DNA of 8,100 nt from Thermofilum sp. (GTDB lineage: Archaea > Thermoproteota > Thermoprotei > Thermofilales > Thermofilaceae): contig JAJHRM010000114.1 of assembly GCA_020832965.1 (NCBI GenBank), forward strand, positions 1 through 8,100, in the 5' to 3' direction. The position numbers and the translations under genes are program-made. Positions 1 to 4,890 of the stretch are shown in pieces (within the stretch, counting starts at the first letter, position 1; every line of letters begins with the position of its first letter). The notes below the pieces were generated by a model, which saw only the letters and a program-made list of their open reading frames with translations, did not search any database and was not told the DNA's origin.

Positions 1-890
1 AGGCTGAAAAGTACGCTAAGATGGTCGAAGAATATTCACAGATATCAGCAAAGGCGGAGACTTTAACCCGCCAAATTAAGGAGCTTGAGGAGAGAAAAAA
101 GCAGCTAGAGGATCAAGAGCGAGTTTTGACTGAGCGAGAAAAGGCTCTCACAGGATTAATGGAGAACTTGAATAGAGCTGTCTCGAGGATACCGGAGGTA
201 GGTGACCTCGTTAAGTATATTGAGTATTTAAGGCAACGTGAGCAAGAGCTCAATAGCAGGCTTGTTGAAGTTGAGCGAAGAGAGGCTGAGCTCAAAACTT
301 TCGCCAATAGGGTTGCGGCTGAGGCAGAGGAAGCCAGGAAATTGAAGCTTTCCCTTCAGGAGGCCGAGCAAAAATTGAAAGCTTGGGAGAGTGAGCTTGC
401 AGTCAGAGAAAAAGAACTTCTGCAGAAAATGGAGGCGTTAACTGAGCGTGAAAGGGATGTTGCACAAAGGGAGGCTAAAACAGAGAAGCTTGAGTTGCTG
501 ATTAGGCGGATAAACGAGGAGGAAGAATACCTGAGGAAGCTCAGGGCAGAGATTGCTGAGAAGGAGAGGGTTCTAAGAGAAGAGCTGGAGCCAATTAGAG
601 AGAGAGTATTGAAGGAGAGAGAGGAGCTGGCAAACTGGGAGAAAAGACTCCTGGAAAAAGAGAGAGAGCTCGTGGGGTTCCAGAGAATGTTGGCATCCAA
701 GGAAAATGCTTTGATCGAGCTTCGGGAGAGATTGGAGGCGAAGGAGGCGGAGTTAAACTCTCGTGAGAAAGCTCTCGAGGAGAAGCTCAGGAGGCTAGAG
801 GAGCTGCAGAATAAGGTTGCAGCTTTAGAGAGGGAAAATGCCAGCTTAAAGGAGCAGTTAAAGAGGATGGAGGAGCGGCTGAAAATTTAG
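1..890 (+). CDS. Long coiled-coil protein, 5' end outside window
   Basis: The frame is open from the first complete codon at position 3 (Ala-Glu-Lys-Tyr-Ala-Lys) into the ATG at 21, and those residues already look like coiled coil. The real start is therefore probably upstream and the ATG at 21 internal. The visible part is about 295 residues, almost entirely Glu/Lys/Arg/Leu with heptad-like spacing. A related block recurs, Leu-x-x-Arg-Glu-x-x-Leu (for example LTEREKAL, LAVREKEL, LNSREKAL). The only non-coil-like stretch is about residues 55-72 counted from the ATG (RIPEVGDLVKYIEYL). I see no Walker motif, zinc hook, membrane segment or signal peptide in this part. Proteins of this shape include SMC/Rad50-like arms and archaeal scaffold proteins, but composition alone cannot choose among them, so the function is unknown. 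The stop is TAG at 888-890. No gene follows closely on the same strand, so it ends its transcription unit. Confidence 0.85.
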   Translation, partial: AEKYAKMVEEYSQISAKAETLTRQIKELEERKKQLEDQERVLTEREKALTGLMENLNRAVSRIPEVGDLVKYIEYLRQREQELNSRLVEVERREAELKTFANRVAAEAEEARKLKLSLQEAEQKLKAWESELAVREKELLQKMEALTERERDVAQREAKTEKLELLIRRINEEEEYLRKLRAEIAEKERVLREELEPIRERVLKEREELANWEKRLLEKERELVGFQRMLASKENALIELRERLEAKEAELNSREKALEEKLRRLEELQNKVAALERENASLKEQLKRMEERLKI

Positions 891-929
891 TGTCCGGAAC
901 CGTTATAGCCTTAGGAGTATGCACGCGTA

Positions 930-1085
930 CGCGGATGCGAGGTCCTGAGGAAGCCTCGAGGACTGGTCAGGTGCCCGCACAGTCGCACGAGGCACGCGGA
1001 CGTTAACGAGAGCTTAGGCATAAGGTGAGGGGCTAATTGCGCCGGGCATGGAGACGGAGCACCAAGCACAGCGAAAAGCCTTTTT
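930..1085 (+). ncRNA. Candidate structured small RNA, family unknown
   Basis: In thermophilic archaea a GC-rich, foldable block between protein genes is often an RNA gene. A strong local hairpin pairs GTCCT (942-946) with AGGAC (959-963) and GAGG (947-950) with CCTC (954-957), with one bulged G and an AAG loop. GTGCC (971-975) can pair with GGCAC (991-995). As an alternative to that, 971-977 can pair with 1043-1049 as a long-range helix. A weak TATA-like CGTTATAGC lies at 901-909, about 25 bases before the proposed 5' end, and a T5 run at 1081-1085 could end the transcript. I do not see the conserved cores of RNase P RNA, SRP RNA, 5S rRNA or tRNA. The strand is uncertain, because the AT-rich patch at 1071-1108 could instead be a promoter for a minus-strand RNA. 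The ends are guesses. Confidence 0.3.
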
Positions 1086-1152
1086 ACCAACACAAAACTA
1101 TGCCTATAACCCCGCGAAAAGGCGGGGTGACACGTCTGCGCACGCGCTGGAA

Positions 1153-1166
1153 GAAAAGGTTATATG
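1153..1166 (+). promoter_or_regulatory. BRE/TATA promoter of the 143-aa gene
   Basis: The purine-rich GAAAAGG followed by TTATAT (1160-1165) fits an archaeal BRE plus TATA box. A transcription start about 25 bases downstream would fall near 1188, giving a leader of roughly 10 bases that carries the GGAGG at 1191-1195. Confidence 0.5.
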
Positions 1167-1198
1167 CACGTAGCTTGAACCGTTAGACCTGGAGGCTC

Positions 1199-1630
1199 TT
1201 GGTTAGAGTGAGAATTAGCGGAACGCTGTTTGCTAAAAGGAGGATAGGTAGGAACGTTTACAGGGCGTATTTCGCCTTAGTATCTGACGGGCGAATGGTC
1301 AAGAACCTAGTAGGGAAAAATTCTAATGGAGATTATCACGGTGATTGTGAGGTGGAATTTACGAGGACGCTGGTTATCCACGCTAAGTATGGACCAAGCG
1401 GGCTTGAGGGCGTTAAAACGCATGGGGGGCTTTGGTATACGGTCGTACTCGTCCCAGCTGAAAGCCATAGATTGTTAAAGCTCAATCTCCCCCTATTGGA
1501 CGAGGAGATTACAGTAGTTATCGAGGGGAATTTCGATGTGGAAAGCACTAGTGGGTGCTCTTGGTACAATACTTCTGCTCTAATAAACATGGCTGATCTC
1601 ACACATACAGCGGATTCTGACGCCGGCTAA
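1199..1630 (+). CDS. Hypothetical 143-aa protein, family not recognised
   Basis: I do not recognise this protein. It is probably soluble, with no signal peptide or membrane helix. It is rich in short hydrophobic/charged alternations that suggest mostly beta structure, such as VRVRISGTLF at the start and WYTVVLVPAE and EEITVVIEG later. It has two cysteines, about residues 50 and 120, and aromatic Trp-Tyr pairs at about 79-80 and 122-123. The C-terminal 20 residues look disordered and acidic. The TTG at 1199 sits 3 bases after a perfect GGAGG (1191-1195). An in-frame GTG at 1208 (spacing 12) is the other possible start and would remove three residues. The gene has its own promoter and stands alone, convergent with the AbrB-PhoU gene. 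Its codon use resembles its neighbours, so it is probably a real native gene. Confidence 0.7.
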   Translation: MVRVRISGTLFAKRRIGRNVYRAYFALVSDGRMVKNLVGKNSNGDYHGDCEVEFTRTLVIHAKYGPSGLEGVKTHGGLWYTVVLVPAESHRLLKLNLPLLDEEITVVIEGNFDVESTSGCSWYNTSALINMADLTHTADSDAG

Positions 1631-1716
1631 TCGCCGCTCTGGGGAAATGGTGGTTTATAGCGCGCGGTAGGGGCGCTCCTGACTCCAGGTGAGGAGGTAA
1701 AGTGAGGCCTCACGCT
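1631..1716. other. Convergent intergenic spacer
   Basis: These 86 bases separate the stop codons of two converging genes. They contain a weak hairpin, AGCGC (1659-1663) with GCGCT (1673-1677), and the perfect palindrome at 1702-1713. No ORF or RNA gene is evident. Confidence 0.6.
1702..1713. terminator. 12-bp perfect palindrome between convergent genes
   Basis: GTGAGGCCTCAC is its own reverse complement. It lies 3 bases beyond the AbrB-PhoU stop codon (1717-1719) and about 70 bases after the stop of the 143-aa gene. On the plus strand it is followed by GCTTTACTTTT. Outer TAAA and TTTA could extend the stem around a two-base bulge. The position suits a transcript-end hairpin usable from both sides. 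However, archaeal termination mainly uses U-tracts, and the tracts here are short, so the role is inferred. Confidence 0.35.
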
Positions 1717-2664
1717 TTACTTTTGTGTAGGTGTTAAGGCTTCGAGATCCGCTCGTGACTCCAGCAAGTCGAGGGAGAGTGAGAGCATGTTTCCAATCAG
1801 GTAGCCTACTAGGTTGTGTCCTTGGTGACGGGTAAAGAAGCTAGAGTAGAGTTTTCCAAGTTCCTTTTTGCTGTTTTTATCCCCTTTCTTGAAGGCAGTC
1901 ATGCCATACTCAATCGCCCTTTTAATCAAATCTACCTGTTCTTCCGTGACTTCTTTGCCCTTTAACAGGATTCTAGCCATGCTTACAAAGATATCCCCCA
2001 TCCTCTCGAGGGTCTTAGCGTAGGTAAAGTAGGGCAAGAGGAGTGGTCTTTGAGCTATGCCTACTTTTTCAGCGTAACTACTGCTTTTCAGTGATAGTGT
2101 TATTTGCCGGCTGAGGAGGAAGTAGAACTTGTCTAGTTCCTCGTCCCTCTCAATGATATTCTTCAAGTGCAATGCTTGCCCTGTGTGGATGTAGTCTTCG
2201 AGGTCCCTTAGGTTGTTTTTGAGGAGCAGCTCCATTCTGGATAAAATTTTCTCTATGCTCATGGTTGAGGTATCTGCAACCATTTGAAGTAGAATGTAGT
2301 CTTCCCCCTCCTCGAAGGTTTCCAGCCCGATTAAGCGGAGCAAGCTTCTGCGAATAGTTTCCTTAAGTAGCGTTTTATTGGTCTTCTTCGTGAAGGAGAT
2401 GCGCATGCCCGTGTAACCGGCAGAGTAGTAGGAGATGATTATCCTTTCAGCAGACCCTTCCTCGCCGGGCTCAATTTCTACCTGGGCAACTTGTGTAGCG
2501 TATTGCAGCTCCCTGGGTCTTGGAAGTACTTCTAGGCAATCCTCCTTGTCCTCGATGTAAACGCTGTCACCCTCCCCTAGGTTGTGCTTCCTCAGCCACT
2601 TCGCAGGCAGGGTTACTGCTAGGCTCGCTTTCCCAAGCCTAATCAGCTTCCTGTTTATGGGCAT
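1717..2664 (-). CDS. phoU: PhoU-domain regulator with N-terminal AbrB domain
   Basis: This is a predicted phosphate-response regulator of 315 aa. Residues about 1-48 form a SpoVT/AbrB-like DNA-binding swapped-hairpin domain (KLIRLGKASLAVTLPAKWL, then a GEGDSVYI strand). Residues about 130-305 are helical and PhoU-like. Acidic clusters of the kind that bind metal in PhoU bundles include ERDEELDKF (172-180) and E220-R-M-G-D224 in the helix before FVSMARILL. AbrB-PhoU fusions are widespread in archaea and are usually described as phosphate uptake regulators, although few have been studied directly. The ATG at 2662-2664 starts right at the AbrB domain and is preceded by GGAG two bases away. The gene is divergent from guaB across 82 bp, and a PiT permease with a DUF47 partner lies 4 kb away. 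Acting as a DNA-binding sensor for that permease, or for its own promoter, is inference. The family call is strong; the exact role is not. Confidence 0.9.
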   Translation of the reverse strand: MPINRKLIRLGKASLAVTLPAKWLRKHNLGEGDSVYIEDKEDCLEVLPRPRELQYATQVAQVEIEPGEEGSAERIIISYYSAGYTGMRISFTKKTNKTLLKETIRRSLLRLIGLETFEEGEDYILLQMVADTSTMSIEKILSRMELLLKNNLRDLEDYIHTGQALHLKNIIERDEELDKFYFLLSRQITLSLKSSSYAEKVGIAQRPLLLPYFTYAKTLERMGDIFVSMARILLKGKEVTEEQVDLIKRAIEYGMTAFKKGDKNSKKELGKLYSSFFTRHQGHNLVGYLIGNMLSLSLDLLESRADLEALTPTQK

Positions 2665-2686
2665 ATCTCCTAATGTATATACTTTT

Positions 2687-2696
2687 CATATAAAAT
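2687..2696 (-). promoter_or_regulatory. TATA box of the AbrB-PhoU gene
   Basis: On the minus strand ATTTTATATG lies about 25 bases before the ATG. This predicts a start of transcription at or within a few bases of the start codon, so the mRNA is probably leaderless or nearly so. An 8-bp palindrome, GTATATAC (2675-2682), lies between the TATA box and the start codon and could be an operator. An AbrB-domain protein controlling its own gene would be a natural candidate, but this is inference. Confidence 0.45.
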
Positions 2697-2703
2697 ACTA
2701 ACT

Positions 2704-2728
2704 GTTTATACGAAATCCTTTATTTTTA
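2704..2728 (+). promoter_or_regulatory. Promoter region of the guaB operon
   Basis: Two TATA-like elements precede guaB: GTTTATAC (2704-2711), which would start transcription near 2735, and CTTTATTTTTAG (2718-2729), which would start it at about the ATG. No Shine-Dalgarno motif precedes the guaB ATG, so a leaderless or very short-leader mRNA is likely. The two later genes of the operon do have Shine-Dalgarno motifs, the usual archaeal pattern of a leaderless first gene and SD-led internal genes. Confidence 0.4.
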
Positions 2729-2746
2729 GACACTACTTGACTTAAT

Positions 2747-3796
2747 ATGGGAATATACGAGGAGAAAATTAAAAATGCAGAGGTTGGCTTAAGCTTTGAT
2801 GATGTATTAATTATACCTTCGTACTCGGAAGTGAAGCTTGACGCCATAGATGTCTCCACTAATCTATCCAAAAAGCTCTCGCTCAAAATACCAATTATGA
2901 GTAGCCCCATGGACACCGTTACGGGTTTAGAGATGGCGAGGAGGATTGGTGAGCTTGGCGGCTTGGGGGTTTTCCCCAGAAACCTGCCGTTAGAGGCTGT
3001 CGCCAATAACGTTAAGGCTTTGACGAGTGAGGGTATAGGCGTGGGGGTTGCCGTTGGGCCCTTTGACGATGAGCGGGTTTCTAAAGTTTTGGATAGCGGT
3101 GCTAGCATAATAGTCATAGACACAGCGCACGGGCATAGCAGGAACGTCCTGGAGGCTACGAGGAGGTACGTTCAGAGGGGGGCTGAGGTAATGGCTGGAA
3201 ACATCGTTACAGCCGAGGCTGCTCTAGACCTGATAGCCGCTGGTGCCTCGTCGCTTAGAGTCGGTGTCGGGCCTGGGCACGCATGCGTAACTAGGGAGAT
3301 TGCAGGCGTTGGCTACCCGCAGCTCTCTGCTATAGCTAGGGTGGCAGACGTCGCCAGGGACTATGGAGTTTCTGTGGTTGCTGATGGAGGCATAGAGAAG
3401 CCTGCAGACATTGTGAAGGCTATTGCAGCGGGTGCTGATGCCGTGATGCTGGGTTACCTGCTCGCAGGCTGCGATGAAGCGCCGGGAGAAGTTGTGACCA
3501 GGAATGGGCAATGCTTCAAGGTCTACAGGGGGATGGGCAGCCGAAGCGCACTTAGAAGCGGTTCAGGGCGTTACGGAGAATTCAAGAGGGCGCCTGAGGG
3601 GGTTGAGGGCTTGGTTCCCTGTAGGGGTCCTGTTGCTGAAGTCGTAAGGTTCCTTGTCGATTGCTTGAGGCAGGGGATGGGCTACGTTGGTGCCACTAAC
3701 TTAGAGGAGCTGCACAGGAGGGCTAGGTTCGTGAGATTGACTAGCGCTGGCTTGGCGGAGAGCAGGCCTAGGGGTCTCTTCGAGGTGAAGTATTAA
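2747..3796 (+). CDS. guaB: IMP dehydrogenase, CBS-less form
   Basis: It is predicted to oxidise IMP to XMP with NAD+, the first committed step to GMP, in the cytoplasm. It is 349 aa, against about 480-500 for usual IMPDH, because the CBS pair normally inserted after the first third is absent; GNIVTAEAA follows directly within the barrel. Visible motifs are LSFDDVLIIP (15-24), MSSPMDTVT (51-59), the catalytic-loop GVGPGHACVTRE (173-184) with Cys180, DGG (213-215) for the IMP ribose, the mobile-flap RY dyad Arg275-Tyr276, PEGVEG (283-288), and VRLTSAGLAES (329-339) near the C-terminus. The flap and C-terminal motifs favour IMPDH over GMP reductase, although GVGYPQLSA (187-195) is GMPR-like. The usual phosphate-binding Ser of the signature is His178 here. 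The stop overlaps the next start in TAATG. Being first in an operon that ends with guaA also supports IMPDH. Confidence 0.92.
   Translation: MGIYEEKIKNAEVGLSFDDVLIIPSYSEVKLDAIDVSTNLSKKLSLKIPIMSSPMDTVTGLEMARRIGELGGLGVFPRNLPLEAVANNVKALTSEGIGVGVAVGPFDDERVSKVLDSGASIIVIDTAHGHSRNVLEATRRYVQRGAEVMAGNIVTAEAALDLIAAGASSLRVGVGPGHACVTREIAGVGYPQLSAIARVADVARDYGVSVVADGGIEKPADIVKAIAAGADAVMLGYLLAGCDEAPGEVVTRNGQCFKVYRGMGSRSALRSGSGRYGEFKRAPEGVEGLVPCRGPVAEVVRFLVDCLRQGMGYVGATNLEELHRRARFVRLTSAGLAESRPRGLFEVKY
3782..3788 (+). promoter_or_regulatory. Shine-Dalgarno motif inside guaB end
   Basis: GAGGTGA lies within the last codons of guaB, 7 bases before the ATG at 3796. It fixes that ATG as the start of the amidohydrolase and implies reinitiation or coupled translation across the TAATG overlap. 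Confidence 0.75.
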
Positions 3797-4890
3797 TGGG
3801 GGTGGTTGAGGTAGGGTGTTTGCTTCTTCGTGGGAGAATGGTTGAAAACGCTAGGCTGGAGATGCCTGTAGGCGAGGGCTTGTACTTTGAATCTGCAATT
3901 TCTCCAGGCTTTAGTGATGCGCATGCCCACCCCCAAGTGGTTGATGTTGGAGCGAGGGGCCCCTGGAGAGATTCTTACGAGTGGCTTAAAAACAGGGAGC
4001 TTAGGGTCGATGAGGCTGCTATTCGAAGGGATAGGGAGCTCTCGGCCCAGCTTGCGGAAGCCGCCATCCTATTATCCCTGTTTGATGGGGTAACGCTGAT
4101 CTCCCTAACTGGTAGCCTGGAGGGGGGCATTGAGGCGGTAAGGAGGCTGAGGGCTTCTCCAAGGGTTGTGGTTCTTCCAACAATAATGAGCCTGGACGGG
4201 TGGAGCTTGCCGGAAAGTGTGTTCGTGAAGTACATTGAGAACAGACACCTGTGGAACGGCTACCTCTCCTTAGGGTTCTTTGTTCACTCCATAAGGGGGG
4301 CTGACTTGCCGATGATTAGGGCTTCGTTTAACATTTCGAGGAGGCTCGGGCTACCCTTTGCACTGCACCTGTCTGAGGGCGTTAACGAGGTGGATGAGCT
4401 TGTCGAAGCTCTCGGTGGGAGTGCTAGGGGAGTCGTAGCCGTGCACTGCATAACTGCCCCCGAAGAGTGCCGCAGGGTAGGTGTGAGGATTGTCCACTGT
4501 CCCACTTCGAACCTCTACCTTTACAATACGACACTGAGCAGCATAGAGCTCTTTGATGCTTTAGGCAGCGACTGGCCCCTTGTGTCCGGGACCCTGCTGA
4601 AGACGTACCAAGACGCCGTTAAATTGCACGGCCCCTCACTCGACTTGCTAAACAAGGCAAGTTTAGGCGGGTACGAGTTATACGGGGTGGACCCTTGTGG
4701 CGACTTGGTCGCTTTTGACTCCCCCCTGGAAAAAGTGGTGAGGGGTGATGCTAGGCCGAGATACGTCTTCGTCAAGGGTAGAGCTGTCGTTGAGGAGGGG
4801 ATGGTTAACTTCTACGGGTTTAGACGATCAGACGTGGAAAGGATTGCGAGTGAGAGGATCAGGTATGCCTTTGAGAAATACGGATTATAG
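3796..4890 (+). CDS. Amidohydrolase-superfamily deaminase-like protein in gua operon
   Basis: A metal-dependent TIM-barrel hydrolase of 364 aa, predicted cytoplasmic. It shows the signature of the guanine/cytosine deaminase and AtzA/TrzN-type branch: GFSDAHAHP with metal-site His43 and His45, HLSE (191-194) with the beta-5 His and proton-shuttle Glu, His217 in AVHC, HCPTSN (234-239), and the beta-8 Asp259 in GSDWP. RGPWRDSYEWL (54-64) resembles the substrate-side loop before the first barrel helix in these deaminases. A small beta domain at both ends (about 1-35 and 300-340, with DLVAFDSP and YVFVKGRAVVEEG) is also typical. It is shorter than usual (about 400-450 aa). A strong SD precedes its start, and it overlaps guaB by 1 nt and guaA by 26 nt. 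The context suggests a purine ring substrate, such as guanine to xanthine, but adenosine, methylthioadenosine or non-purine substrates remain possible. Fold and chemistry are likely; substrate unknown. Confidence 0.85.
   Translation: MGVVEVGCLLLRGRMVENARLEMPVGEGLYFESAISPGFSDAHAHPQVVDVGARGPWRDSYEWLKNRELRVDEAAIRRDRELSAQLAEAAILLSLFDGVTLISLTGSLEGGIEAVRRLRASPRVVVLPTIMSLDGWSLPESVFVKYIENRHLWNGYLSLGFFVHSIRGADLPMIRASFNISRRLGLPFALHLSEGVNEVDELVEALGGSARGVVAVHCITAPEECRRVGVRIVHCPTSNLYLYNTTLSSIELFDALGSDWPLVSGTLLKTYQDAVKLHGPSLDLLNKASLGGYELYGVDPCGDLVAFDSPLEKVVRGDARPRYVFVKGRAVVEEGMVNFYGFRRSDVERIASERIRYAFEKYGL
4854..4857 (+). promoter_or_regulatory. Shine-Dalgarno motif deciding the guaA start
   Basis: GAGG inside the end of the amidohydrolase gene sits 7 bases before the ATG at 4865. 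The reading frame stays open further upstream (an ATG at 4745), but nothing there resembles GuaA. A GTG at 4892 lacks a ribosome site. The ATG at 4865 is therefore the best start. Confidence 0.65.

Larger units (their letters stand above)
891..1198. other. Non-coding region with structured GC-rich block
   Basis: This 308-bp gap has no convincing protein gene. Positions 921-1070 are clearly GC-rich and full of inverted repeats. Positions 1071-1108 are AT-rich with a T5 run at 1081-1085. Positions 1110-1127 form a small GC hairpin (CCCCGC / GCGGGG around a GAAAAG loop). The promoter of the next gene begins near 1153. The heptamer GCACGCG occurs three times (921-927, 992-998, 1140-1146), and GAACCGTTA occurs at both ends (897-905, 1177-1185). 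The possible RNA in this region is listed separately. Confidence 0.7.

Noticed and set aside
21..23. ATG at 21 as the start of the coiled-coil gene
   Set aside because: The frame is open and coiled-coil-like to the edge of the window, and no ribosome site precedes the ATG.
921..1085. Assignment of the GC-rich block as RNase P RNA or SRP RNA
   Set aside because: The GAGGAAAGTC-type core of RNase P RNA and the GGAAGG-AGCA type S-domain motif of SRP RNA are both absent, so only an unnamed RNA candidate is reported.
911..1093. 60-aa minus-strand ORF in the intergenic region
   Set aside because: Pro/Ser/Arg/Leu-rich composition from a GC-rich structured block, with no ribosome site and no family resemblance. 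It is more likely a by-product of an RNA or spacer.
921..1146. Three GCACGCG copies as a repeat array or CRISPR
   Set aside because: Too short and irregularly spaced for CRISPR, with no cas genes. They fit the GC-rich composition of the block.
897..1185. Direct repeat GAACCGTTA (897-905 and 1177-1185) as attachment sites or element ends
   Set aside because: Only 9 bp, no integrase or transposase between the copies, and no target-site pattern, so probably chance.
2747..3796. GMP reductase instead of IMP dehydrogenase
   Set aside because: Lack of CBS domains and the GVGYPQLSA motif point that way, but the Arg275-Tyr276 flap dyad, PEGVEG, the C-terminal TSAGLAES motif and the operon with guaA favour IMP dehydrogenase.
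4745..4864. 40-residue N-terminal extension of GuaA from an ATG at 4745
   Set aside because: The extra residues do not resemble GuaA and overlap the coding end of the amidohydrolase by over 100 bases. The ATG at 4865 has a ribosome site and gives the normal family length.
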